64,000 bases of DNA from Paenibacillus agricola (GTDB taxonomy: Bacteria; Bacillota; Bacilli; Paenibacillales; NBRC-103111), in contig NZ_JAAOIW010000016.1 in the NCBI RefSeq assembly GCF_011440305.1, positions 62,001 through 126,000 of the forward strand, given 5' to 3'. Position numbers and translations under genes: made by a program. This document shows, in pieces, positions 53,026-61,175 of this stretch (positions are counted from its first letter, which is position 1; each line of letters starts with the position of its first letter). Below the pieces are notes generated by a model. The model did not search any database. It saw only the letters and a program-made list of their open reading frames with translations, and was not told the origin of the DNA.

Positions 53026-53460
53026 ATGGAAACAGGTAATAAAGTAACAATCACGGTAGAAACCACAGTTCATGCACCCGTTGAAAAAGTATGGGATTAT
53101 TGGACAGAACCACAGCACATAACGAAATGGTCTTTTGCTTCTGAAGAATGGCATGCGCCAAATGCCGAAAATGATTTAAGGGTTGGCGGGAGATTTCTTA
53201 CAAGAATGGAAGCTAAGGATGGCAGTTTTGGATTTGATTTTGGTGGAGTTTATGACGAAGTGAGAATAAATGAATGTATTTCTTACACTATTGGAGATGG
53301 AAGAAAAGTTACGATCACTTTTATTAGTCAAGAAAACGATACTAAGGTAATTGAGGCATTTGAAGCAGAAACCACCAATCCCATTGAGATGCAAAAAGCA
53401 GGCTTTCAGGCGATTCTAGACAATTTTAAAAAATATAGTGAAAATTCCAAAGAAACTTAG
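53026..53460 (+). CDS. SRPBCC/AHSA1-type (START-like) protein
   Basis: 144 residues: VTITVETTVHAPVEKVWDYWTEPQHITKWSFASEEWHAPNAENDLRVGGRFLTRMEAKDG, FGGVYDEVRINECISYTI and the C-terminal helix GFQAILDNFKKYS. This is the AHSA1-like helix-grip fold, which binds hydrophobic small ligands; the biological role is usually unknown. ATG 53026 follows GAGGAG. The stop codon TAG lies inside the terminator repeat that follows. Confidence 0.85.
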   Translation: METGNKVTITVETTVHAPVEKVWDYWTEPQHITKWSFASEEWHAPNAENDLRVGGRFLTRMEAKDGSFGFDFGGVYDEVRINECISYTIGDGRKVTITFISQENDTKVIEAFEAETTNPIEMQKAGFQAILDNFKKYSENSKET

Positions 53461-53491
53461 TAGAAGGTCCCACATGGGGCTTTTTTTATCG
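53456..53491 (+). terminator. Terminator, near-identical to the one at 41859
   Basis: GGTCCCACATGGGGCT hairpin followed by TTTTTTT. The flanking CTTAGTAGAAGGTCCCA is shared with 41859-41894. Confidence 0.82.
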
Positions 53492-53540
53492 TATATGGAG
53501 GCAATTCCCTCCAAACACAGGCAAAATGCCAGATATATAT

Positions 53541-53608
53541 CAAATAGGTTGAGGATTATCTCCTCAACCTATTTGGTCAACAGCCCCAATCTGGATTGAG
53601 GGCTTTTG
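53541..53608. terminator. Perfect 15-bp hairpin plus a second terminator before the amidase end
   Basis: CAAATAGGTTGAGGA (53541-53555) and its exact complement (53561-53575) form a stem with a 5-nt loop. Directly after, AGCCC/GGGCT with inner AATC/GATT (53582-53604) is followed by TTTT on the plus strand. Together they separate the convergent SRPBCC and amidase genes. Confidence 0.65.
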
Positions 53609-53626
53609 TTAACTACTGGCTCCTGC

Positions 53627-55207
53627 TTATGGCTTCTTGATAAGAATTGGCGGTACACGATACTTTGTAGCTTGTTCGTAATCATACGCCATTCCGATTA
53701 AACCCGCCTCGCTCCACATTTTTCCTGTAAACGCAAGGGAAAACGGAGATCCGCTTTGATAATAGCCGGCGGGTACGGTCACGAGAGGAACACCGGCTGT
53801 ATTGATTTCCGAAACTGTCGTTGCACCAATATTATCTTTACTTTCAAGAAGAGGAGTTTCCATAAACATTTGCGGATAAACGAAGGCATCCAGTTTATTT
53901 TCGTCCATAACATCATTAATAATCTGGAGTAACTTGGTTCGGACCTGCACGAAATTCGAAAAATCTGCTACGGAATATGGATCTGGCAGATTATCTTTAT
54001 ACCTGTCGAACACTGGCGGCTTCAGGCCCGTTTTGTCATACATTTCTTTTACAGATTTGATCGGAGAATCCGGCCCTAGCCGCTCTAAGTATTTTTGCAT
54101 GTCGAATATGACGGAATCAGATCCAACCGACCCTGCGGCCTTGACATATGCAGCAAATTCAGTTCCTGCAAAAGGATCAGGGACAACAGTGGCTCCCTGC
54201 TTTTCTAACTCCACCACTGCAAGATCATAAAGCTTTTGCGTTTCTGGAGAAAGCTCCTGGTCGCGCCAGCCTAGCCCATAAAGGCCGATCCGTTTACCCT
54301 TAAGAGAAAATGTACTGAGCTCAGAAGTATAGCCGCCACTAGGTATATTGCCAATGGAAGCTACGGTTTTCGGATCCTCATAGCTGTAACCTGCAATAAC
54401 ATCCAGCATCACAGCTGCGTCATGGACAGTTCTAGCATGTGGTCCAATGACATCCTTTGTACTCCCGGCCAACGGGACTACACCTACATTTGGCACCAAT
54501 CCGAAAGTCGGCTTAATCCCAACCAAAGCTTGTGCTGCAGCTGGATTCTGAATGGAGCCACCGGTTTCTTCAGCGATACCAAGCAAAGCCATATTCCCCG
54601 ATACCGATGTAGCTGTTCCGCTGCTACTGGCTCCCGGGACGATTTTACGGTCAACCGCGTTGTATGTGTCCCCATCCCAACTTGTTGTTGCGCGCGTACC
54701 GGAGCTGCTGAATGCAGGAATGTTAGTTTTTCCAAGGATGATGGCTCCCGCGCTTTTCAATCTTGCGACTACCGGTGCATCTTTTTCTGGGACCAGCTCT
54801 ATTCCGCCTTTTTCCTTGCTGAGAGGTGCCCACCCCATTGTTGAAGGAAAGCCGGCAACATCCACAGCTTCCTTAATGACTATGGGAACCCCCGCCAATT
54901 TCCCGAGCGTCTCACCTGCCGCTCGTCGACGATCGATTTCGATAGCTTGTTCCAAGGCTTTCGGATTCATGAAAGTAAATGCATTATAATTGGGTTCATA
55001 TGTATTAATGCGATCCAGGTAGGCCTTAACCACTTCCTCAGCCGTATAAACCTTATTCGTATATCCTGTTTGGAGCTGCTGCAAGGTTATTTCCTCAAAT
55101 CTAAATGGCTCATCGGCAGCAGCGGCAGGCGCAGAAATCAGTACACTCGCAACCAGCATACTCAAGAGAGATACGGAAATGGTTCGTTTAATAAAGAAAT
55201 GTTTCAT
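53627..55207 (-). CDS. Secreted amidase (amidase signature family)
   Basis: 526 residues from ATG at 55207 (reading leftwards), preceded by GAGGAG. The signal peptide MKHFFIKRTISVSLLSMLVASVLISAPAAAA fits cleavage after AAA. Amidase signature: catalytic lysine in GVPIVIKEAVD, GASSSGTATSVSGNMA, and serine nucleophile in EETGGSIQNPAA (usually D-G-G-G-S-I-R-x-P; here E-T-G-G-S-I-Q-N-P). The C-terminal part is complete. Exported amidases hydrolyse amides in the medium or cell wall. Substrate unknown. Confidence 0.88.
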   Translation of the reverse strand: MKHFFIKRTISVSLLSMLVASVLISAPAAAADEPFRFEEITLQQLQTGYTNKVYTAEEVVKAYLDRINTYEPNYNAFTFMNPKALEQAIEIDRRRAAGETLGKLAGVPIVIKEAVDVAGFPSTMGWAPLSKEKGGIELVPEKDAPVVARLKSAGAIILGKTNIPAFSSSGTRATTSWDGDTYNAVDRKIVPGASSSGTATSVSGNMALLGIAEETGGSIQNPAAAQALVGIKPTFGLVPNVGVVPLAGSTKDVIGPHARTVHDAAVMLDVIAGYSYEDPKTVASIGNIPSGGYTSELSTFSLKGKRIGLYGLGWRDQELSPETQKLYDLAVVELEKQGATVVPDPFAGTEFAAYVKAAGSVGSDSVIFDMQKYLERLGPDSPIKSVKEMYDKTGLKPPVFDRYKDNLPDPYSVADFSNFVQVRTKLLQIINDVMDENKLDAFVYPQMFMETPLLESKDNIGATTVSEINTAGVPLVTVPAGYYQSGSPFSLAFTGKMWSEAGLIGMAYDYEQATKYRVPPILIKKP

Positions 55208-55332
55208 TGTTTCAAACTCCTCTCTAATTAACCTCACATGTAATTTCCAAAATCTAAAGAGAACGGGTCTTATATACACTTCCATTGAGATTATCCCAAG
55301 CAACACCTACCTTTATATGGAAACTATGTTCT

Positions 55333-55362
55333 ATTATAGTATTATATCACTCTTTATGTCAA
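55333..55362 (-). promoter_or_regulatory. Sigma-A promoter of the amidase gene
   Basis: On the minus strand TTGACA (55357-55362) and TATAAT (55333-55338) are both perfect, with an 18-bp spacer. Confidence 0.75.
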
Positions 55363-55376
55363 TATACTTAATTTAA

Positions 55377-55397
55377 TATGTTATATAATATAACATA
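55377..55397. promoter_or_regulatory. Palindrome in the amidase/binding-protein intergenic region
   Basis: TATGTTATA-TAA-TATAACATA is a perfect 9-bp inverted repeat with a 3-bp centre, 15 bp upstream of the amidase -35. It could be an operator, but its extreme AT content lowers the weight. The rest of 55208-55655 has the co-regulation motif at 55563 and no gene. Confidence 0.45.
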
Positions 55398-55562
55398 AAG
55401 AATAACTCTATGGTGCTCATATTTTTTGTGATTTGACGTCCACTGAGTTGCGGGATACTATCGAAACTGCTGGACTTGATAGGAGGATGGTTGATTTTAT
55501 AATAGTATCGAATGAAGAAGGATGCGATAGACAATCGGGAGAATGATTGCAGTCATGCCATT

Positions 55563-55593
55563 GTGGTATCACCTTAAAATCTTGGTATATATT
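55563..55593 (+). promoter_or_regulatory. Shared upstream motif, copy 1 (second sugar operon)
   Basis: GTGGTATCACCTTAAAA followed by TCTTGGTATA. The same GTGGTATnACCTTAAAA core, then a GTATA, is found at 63029. The GGTATnACC core resembles FadR-subfamily GntR operators (TGGT...ACCA), but the right half is shortened. The binding-protein start is 60-90 bp downstream. Confidence 0.5.
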
Positions 55594-55655
55594 CGACAAG
55601 CCGCCTGATTTACAATAAAAGTAAGCCAAGGCTCAGTAAAAGGGGGAGTAATAAG

Positions 55656-57353
55656 ATGTTCTTGTCACACACAAAAAAAGTGCTTGCTATAACCGCGTTA
55701 AGTATGACCTTGGTTGTTGCAGGCTGTGGGGATGTAGCAAAAGAAGCGGTCGTACCCCAAACGAAGATGACAGGCGGTAAATATGATCCACCAATCACGA
55801 TCTCGACAGCGCGTGTGCTGGATCCCAATGTGAAATTCAAGCCCGGAGAAACGATCGAGGATAACGTTCACACCCGTTGGATGTCCAGCAAGATGGGAAT
55901 TAACCTCAAGCATGCTTTCGTTGTTAACAATGATAAGGATTTTAATACGAAGCTTCGTTTGCTGCTGGCAGGAAGTGACCCGTTACCGGATGTTTTCCAG
56001 GTGAGCGATCCTACGTTAATCAGTGAATTAATCCAATCTGGGAAAGTGATGGCAATTGACGAAGCTATTGCCAAATATGCTCCGCAGAACATCAAGGATT
56101 TATATGCCAAGTACCCGGATGGCTTCAATATGTTCAAAAGCAACGGCAAAACCTATGGGGTGCCGATGTATGAAAGCTTAACGGGAGGGACGATTTTCTG
56201 GGTGCGTCAGGATTGGCTCAAGAAATTGAGTTTGCCAGATCCGAAGACGATCGACGACATGGACAAAATGTTTGAAGCCTTTACTAACCAAGATCCTGAC
56301 GGTAATGGAAAGAAGGATACCTTCGGCTTAGCGCTTTCCATGCTCGACCGGGTTAATGGAACCCGGGCAACGGCAGATTGGGTATTTGGTGCTTACGGCA
56401 ATAATATGCCTTTTCAATGGACGAAGGATAAAGATGGCAATCTGATATATGGCTCTATTCAACCCTCTGTAAAGCAAGCGCTTGCAAAACTGCGGGATTG
56501 GTTAGCTAAAGGCTATATCGACCAGGAAGCAGGCATTAAGGACAAAAACAAAGCGACAGAAAGCTTTGTGAATGGCTCCGCAGGATTAGTCGCCGGCGAA
56601 TACCATATGTATCCGACCCCTTTGCTGGATACAACCAAGAACAATCCTAACGCAGAGTTCAAGCCGCTTTATCTGCCAGCCGGCCCTACCGGAAACATCG
56701 GAAGAGTCGAAACGCCAATGGTGAAGCGCGGCATTCTTTTTAATAAGGATTTCAAATATATCGATGCCTGGTTTGCTTATTATCAGAAGATGTTCGAATA
56801 CCAGTTCTTCGTCAAGGATTCGGAATTTTATCTGGGCAACCATGAAGGCTACGATTATGTGTTGAAGGATGGCAAGCCGATTTACCAGCAGTTCGAGCAG
56901 GCTGGAATTCCCAAGGACAAGTGGCCGCTACCCGATGGCAAGACTCCTATAGAAGCCAAAGCTTATGCTTCCTTGATTGGTGGAACGAATTTGAACCGGC
57001 CCTATTCCTACGATGAAGGTATATTAAGGTTCGCTAATGATCCGAAGGCCACACCTGCGAATCCAATAGAGGATAGCATCAAAGACCGCGTGCCTGTCCA
57101 TCAATTAGCTGGTAAAATCAGGGTGGAGCAGAACAAATATGACCTCGCGAATGAATTTAAAGGGGCACCAACCAAAACGATGCGAACCAAGCTGGAGCTT
57201 CTGGAGAAAATGGAAAAAGAAACCTTCACCCAAATCATTTATGGAAAGCTGCCGGTGGATGCGTTCGATAAATTCGTATCCGATTGGAAAGCCAGTGGCG
57301 GTGATGATATTACAAAAGAAGTTAATGAATGGTATAAATCGCTGAAAAAATAA
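55656..57353 (+). CDS. Extracellular sugar-binding lipoprotein (second LplA-like)
   Basis: 565 residues. Signal peptide with lipobox VVAGC (cysteine near residue 24). Mature part as in the protein at 8965: TIDDMDKMFEAFTNQDPDGNGKKDTFGLALSM (calcium-loop-like insert), GSAGLVAGEYHMYPTPLLDTTKNNPNAEFKPLYLPAGPTG. It should catch an oligosaccharide for the permeases that follow. ATG 55656 after AAAGGGGGAG. A strong hairpin separates it from the permease genes. Confidence 0.9.
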   Translation: MFLSHTKKVLAITALSMTLVVAGCGDVAKEAVVPQTKMTGGKYDPPITISTARVLDPNVKFKPGETIEDNVHTRWMSSKMGINLKHAFVVNNDKDFNTKLRLLLAGSDPLPDVFQVSDPTLISELIQSGKVMAIDEAIAKYAPQNIKDLYAKYPDGFNMFKSNGKTYGVPMYESLTGGTIFWVRQDWLKKLSLPDPKTIDDMDKMFEAFTNQDPDGNGKKDTFGLALSMLDRVNGTRATADWVFGAYGNNMPFQWTKDKDGNLIYGSIQPSVKQALAKLRDWLAKGYIDQEAGIKDKNKATESFVNGSAGLVAGEYHMYPTPLLDTTKNNPNAEFKPLYLPAGPTGNIGRVETPMVKRGILFNKDFKYIDAWFAYYQKMFEYQFFVKDSEFYLGNHEGYDYVLKDGKPIYQQFEQAGIPKDKWPLPDGKTPIEAKAYASLIGGTNLNRPYSYDEGILRFANDPKATPANPIEDSIKDRVPVHQLAGKIRVEQNKYDLANEFKGAPTKTMRTKLELLEKMEKETFTQIIYGKLPVDAFDKFVSDWKASGGDDITKEVNEWYKSLKK

Positions 57354-57365
57354 GCCATAGAGCCA

Positions 57366-57404
57366 CTTCCCCATGCGTGAGGATTCCGGGCAAGCATGGG
57401 GAAG
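57366..57404 (+). repeat. Intercistronic hairpin between binding protein and permease
   Basis: CTTCCCCATGC (57366-57376) and GCATGGGGAAG (57394-57404) are perfect 11-bp complements with a 17-nt loop. There is no T-run and the permease genes follow at once, so this is more likely an mRNA-stabilising or attenuating structure that favours high expression of the binding protein. Confidence 0.65.
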
Positions 57405-57438
57405 CTGCGCTGCATCCATGAATAGGAGGAATAGAAGG

Positions 57439-58404
57439 ATGAGCGAGCTGACCCGTTCAAATGTGAATGCCAAGCCTGCTGTTGTGGCGGCAAATAAAAG
57501 ATTCAAGCCGGTCTCCTATTTTAAGAGAACATGGAGCTTTCATCTATTGCTGCTGCCTGCACTCATTGTTGTCATTATTTACCAATATATTCCTATGCTA
57601 GGTGTCGTCATTGCTTTCAAGGAATATAAGCCGTGGCTAGGTATTATGAATTCCGAGTGGGTAGGGCTGGATCACTTCAAATATTTGTTCACCTACCCGG
57701 ATAGTGTCCAGGTTATTATCAATACGATTATCATTTCTTCCTTGAAAATCAGCACGAATATCGGGATACCGTTTATTTTCGCCTTATTGCTGAATGAGGT
57801 TCGTAAAACATATTTCAAACGGGCGGTGCAGACTTTCGTATACCTGCCCCATTTCCTTTCATGGGTTATTCTCGGGGGCATATTGATTGATGTGCTGTCG
57901 GTAAAAAGCGGAATCGTGAATCATGTTGTACAGCTGCTCGGGTTTCAGCCGATTTTCTTTCTGGGTGACGGCGATTGGTTCCGGGTTACAGTAATTGTGA
58001 GTGATGTATGGAAGGACTTTGGCTTCGCAGCGATTGTCTATCTTGCCGCCTTAAGCGGTATTAATCCTGCCTTGTACGAAGCGGCTGAGGTAGATGGGGC
58101 TAACCGGTGGGAGCAAACTATTCATATTACTGTGCCTTCCGTGCTGCCTATCGTTGCGGTTGTGACGACCTTGGCGCTGGGGAAAATTCTCGACGGAGGC
58201 TTCGACCAAATCTTCAACCTCTATAATCCTCTGGTCTATAATAAGGGCGATATTATTGATACCTTCGTCTATCGGGTTGGTCTTGTTGGAGGACAGTTCA
58301 GCTTTGCCTCGGCTGTCGGCCTGTTCAAATCATTGATTGGATTTATACTTGTGGTCATTTCATACCGCTTGGCCTACAAATATGCTAATTATCGAATATT
58401 CTAA
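57439..58404 (+). CDS. ABC transporter permease, LplB type (second set)
   Basis: 321 residues from ATG 57439, which follows AGGAGG at 57424-57429. About six membrane helices, FHLLLLPALIVVIIYQYIPMLGVVIAFKEYKPW at the start, and the coupling loop LYEAAEVDGANRWEQTIHITVPS. Same plan as the protein at 6961. Confidence 0.9.
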   Translation: MSELTRSNVNAKPAVVAANKRFKPVSYFKRTWSFHLLLLPALIVVIIYQYIPMLGVVIAFKEYKPWLGIMNSEWVGLDHFKYLFTYPDSVQVIINTIIISSLKISTNIGIPFIFALLLNEVRKTYFKRAVQTFVYLPHFLSWVILGGILIDVLSVKSGIVNHVVQLLGFQPIFFLGDGDWFRVTVIVSDVWKDFGFAAIVYLAALSGINPALYEAAEVDGANRWEQTIHITVPSVLPIVAVVTTLALGKILDGGFDQIFNLYNPLVYNKGDIIDTFVYRVGLVGGQFSFASAVGLFKSLIGFILVVISYRLAYKYANYRIF

Positions 58405-58419
58405 AGCAGGTGAGCAACC

Positions 58420-59295
58420 ATGTATCAATCGATGCCCTATAAAGTGTTTTCATATTGCAACTATGCTTTTTTATTCATTTTAAGTGCAGTATGTGTGCTT
58501 CCACTCATTCATATATTTGCAATTTCGTTAAGCTCCAGTGCTGCCGCAACCGGCAATATCGTTACCTTTTGGCCGGTGCAGCTTACATTCGAGGCTTATA
58601 CGGAGACTCTGGGCAATAGCAACTTCCTCCGCTCGTTATGGATTGGCATTAAGCGGGTATTGCTCGGCACGTCGCTCTCTATGCTACTTGTCGTTCTGGC
58701 AGCTTATCCGCTGTCCAAGGAAGAGACGAGATTTCAAGGGCGCACCTTTTATGCCTGGCTATTCGTCTTTACGATGCTGTTTCATGCAGGACTGATCCCG
58801 ACTTATCTGGTCGTTAAGGGGACTGGCCTGATGAATACGATCTGGGCGCTGGTGCTGCCTGGTGCAGTGAGCATTTGGAACCTGATCCTAATGCTCAATT
58901 TCTTCCGGGCGATTCCCAAGGAGCTTGAGGAAGCTGCGCTGATGGACGGTGCCAACCATCTGAGAATCCTGTTCACGATCTATTTGCCGATTTCGATGCC
59001 GGCAGTAGCTACCCTTTCTTTATTCTCCATGGTTACGCATTGGAATGCCTGGTTCGATGGGATGATTTATTTATCTAATGCCAGCGATTATCCGATATCG
59101 ACTTTCTTGAGATCAATCATTGTTTCGGATAATTTCTCCGTCCTCGGCCTTACAGAGGATGAAATAAAGAATATCTCGCCGCGGACCGTTAAGGCCTCGC
59201 AGGTATTCATAGGAGCTTTGCCGATTCTATTGGTCTATCCGTTTCTGCAGCGATATTTTGTTAAAGGTGTTATTCTGGGCTCCGTTAAAGAATAG
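58420..59295 (+). CDS. ABC transporter permease, LplC/YtcP type (second set)
   Basis: 291 residues, about six helices, coupling loop LEEAALMDGANHLRILFTIYLPIS, and the usual ending YFVKGVILGSVKE. ATG 58420 follows CAGGTGAG. It forms the second channel half with the gene 15 bp upstream. No ATPase is in the window, so a shared MsmX-type ATPase is assumed. Confidence 0.9.
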   Translation: MYQSMPYKVFSYCNYAFLFILSAVCVLPLIHIFAISLSSSAAATGNIVTFWPVQLTFEAYTETLGNSNFLRSLWIGIKRVLLGTSLSMLLVVLAAYPLSKEETRFQGRTFYAWLFVFTMLFHAGLIPTYLVVKGTGLMNTIWALVLPGAVSIWNLILMLNFFRAIPKELEEAALMDGANHLRILFTIYLPISMPAVATLSLFSMVTHWNAWFDGMIYLSNASDYPISTFLRSIIVSDNFSVLGLTEDEIKNISPRTVKASQVFIGALPILLVYPFLQRYFVKGVILGSVKE

Positions 59296-59421
59296 CAGGC
59301 TGCGCCAATCGCCCCTATTTACCCATCTCCCCATCAGATCATCAAAGAAAGGGTTGTACAGACCCGGTAGTGATCTGTACAATTATGGGATATATGATGT
59401 TACCTAATGGGGGCTGGCTGT

Positions 59422-61149
59422 ATGTTTAAAAATTTGAGCATTTTTAGCAAAATCATGATCATTGTGTGCATACTGCTGATTCCATTGCTGCTTTTATTTG
59501 CTTATTCTAATTATGTGAGCACGAATGTTGTAAAGTCGGAGATCGAGAAATCGAATGTCAACAGACTTTCGTTTTTTTTGAATCAAATGGATACGAATGC
59601 CGACCAATTATCCAAGGCAGCCTTTACATTGGGAAGGGAGCCGGAAGCTGTCAAGTTCCAATCGATTCAACTGTTCCATGATTTGTTCGATTCCATCCAG
59701 ATACGTCAAACCCTGCTGGAGAAAATCAAGCTGCAAAGTACTTCGTACAGCTGGATGAATAAGCTATCCATCTATTCGCCTGCATTGAATCAACTGGTTT
59801 CAACCGATGCCTTGGAAAATTACGATTTAAATTATTTTCAGAAGTATACATCTCCCGATTGGGTGTACCGTCCACAGGTAAAGCCGAGCGATCACCCGAG
59901 CTATTTCTACCGGTATTCGACCGAGCCTTCATTACTCTTTGGTGCTTTAAACGATGTTAATGTAATTATTGAAGTAGGCTTTGCAGCCCGCAACATTGAG
60001 CTGATGCTCGACCAGTTTAAAACGGGCAGTATCGGGGAACCTTTCTTTTTCAATAAAGAATATAATCCGATCATGAATTCAACGGCAAATCGCCAAACTG
60101 TCCAAGCGCTGTCCATGCTGCTTCAAGGCGAACCGTTACTGCATTCAGGCAGCAAAGCTGTGGAGATCAATGAAGTTAAGTACATGCTTAGCTACGCCAA
60201 ATCGGGTACCTTGGATTGGTATCTGGTCGATGTCGTACCGCTGGAAAATGTTTTGGCGCCGATTACGACGAGCCGAAACTTATTCTATACGACGATATCG
60301 ATGCTTCTCTTGACGAGCATTATGGCCTCGTACCTGCTATTCAAAAATGTCCAGGTTCCGATTACTCGATTAATTGCAAGCGTTAACAATTTAAAAAGAG
60401 GCAATTTTTCCACACGCTTGACCCAGAAGGCAAGCCGGGAATTTACCATTTTGTTCAACCATTTCAACAGTATGGCCGAGCAAATTCAGGATTTGGTGGA
60501 GAAGGTGCTGCGTGAAAAAATCAGGGCACGGGACGCCACATTAAAACAGCTTCAGTCACAGATCAACCCGCATTTTTTATATAACTGCCTCGCCTTTATC
60601 CAAAGCATGGCACAATTGGAAAACAAGCAGGCGATCATTGCCATGACCCAGCATTTAAGCAAATATTACCGTTATGCCACCCGTATCGAACAACAAGAGG
60701 TTACAATGGAGAATGAGCTGAATTTAATTGTTAGTTATTTGGAGATACATAAGATGCAAACTCTTCGGCTGGATTATGGAATTGATGTACCTGATGAGCT
60801 GAAGGCAAGCTTAATTCCGCGTTTGCTCGTACAGCCGATTGTGGAGAATGCGATTGTCCATGGTGTCGAGTGCAAATCGGGCATCGGCACGATTATGGTC
60901 TCGGGCTACGTGACGGAAGCGGAGCATTTCCTGGTCATTGAGGATAATGGAATTGGCACCAGTGCCGAAGATATCGCCAAGCTGAACGAGAAGTTCGCCC
61001 AAGAGCTGGACGCTGAGCTGGGACATGGCATGTGGAATGTTCATCAAAGGCTGAGGCATCAGTTCGGAGGCAATTCAGGTCTGCATGTTTCGGCTTCCCT
61101 GCTCGGTGGCTGGAAGGTTACGCTCAGGATGGACAAATCAATCGTTTAA
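59422..61149 (+). CDS. YesM-like sensor histidine kinase
   Basis: 575 residues from ATG 59422 (an ATG at 59407 is in frame; the preferred one follows GGGGGCTGG). First membrane helix at about 11-29, a large extracytoplasmic sensor of about 255 residues, second helix near 288-308, HAMP to about 360, then the LytS/YesM-type dimer region LKQLQSQINPHFLYNCL with phospho-acceptor H384, and an HATPase domain (NAIVHG, VIEDNGIGT, GHGMWNVHQRL). It should sense an extracellular sugar or sugar-binding protein and phosphorylate the next gene product. Confidence 0.92.
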   Translation: MFKNLSIFSKIMIIVCILLIPLLLLFAYSNYVSTNVVKSEIEKSNVNRLSFFLNQMDTNADQLSKAAFTLGREPEAVKFQSIQLFHDLFDSIQIRQTLLEKIKLQSTSYSWMNKLSIYSPALNQLVSTDALENYDLNYFQKYTSPDWVYRPQVKPSDHPSYFYRYSTEPSLLFGALNDVNVIIEVGFAARNIELMLDQFKTGSIGEPFFFNKEYNPIMNSTANRQTVQALSMLLQGEPLLHSGSKAVEINEVKYMLSYAKSGTLDWYLVDVVPLENVLAPITTSRNLFYTTISMLLLTSIMASYLLFKNVQVPITRLIASVNNLKRGNFSTRLTQKASREFTILFNHFNSMAEQIQDLVEKVLREKIRARDATLKQLQSQINPHFLYNCLAFIQSMAQLENKQAIIAMTQHLSKYYRYATRIEQQEVTMENELNLIVSYLEIHKMQTLRLDYGIDVPDELKASLIPRLLVQPIVENAIVHGVECKSGIGTIMVSGYVTEAEHFLVIEDNGIGTSAEDIAKLNEKFAQELDAELGHGMWNVHQRLRHQFGGNSGLHVSASLLGGWKVTLRMDKSIV

Positions 61150-61175
61150 AACATAAGCATAGCGGAGGGTTGAAT

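Noticed and set aside
54422-54989. Plus-strand frames of 140 and 145 codons over the amidase gene
   Set aside because: The amidase on the minus strand has a signal peptide, catalytic motifs and a perfect promoter; the plus frames match nothing.
55417-55629. Minus-strand 70-codon frame in the amidase/binding-protein gap
   Set aside because: No ribosome site or family match, and it overlaps the shared regulatory motif.
61032-61175. N-terminal extension of the response regulator into the kinase gene
   Set aside because: The receiver domain starts exactly at 61176 behind GGAGGG; the extension is a shadow of the kinase frame.
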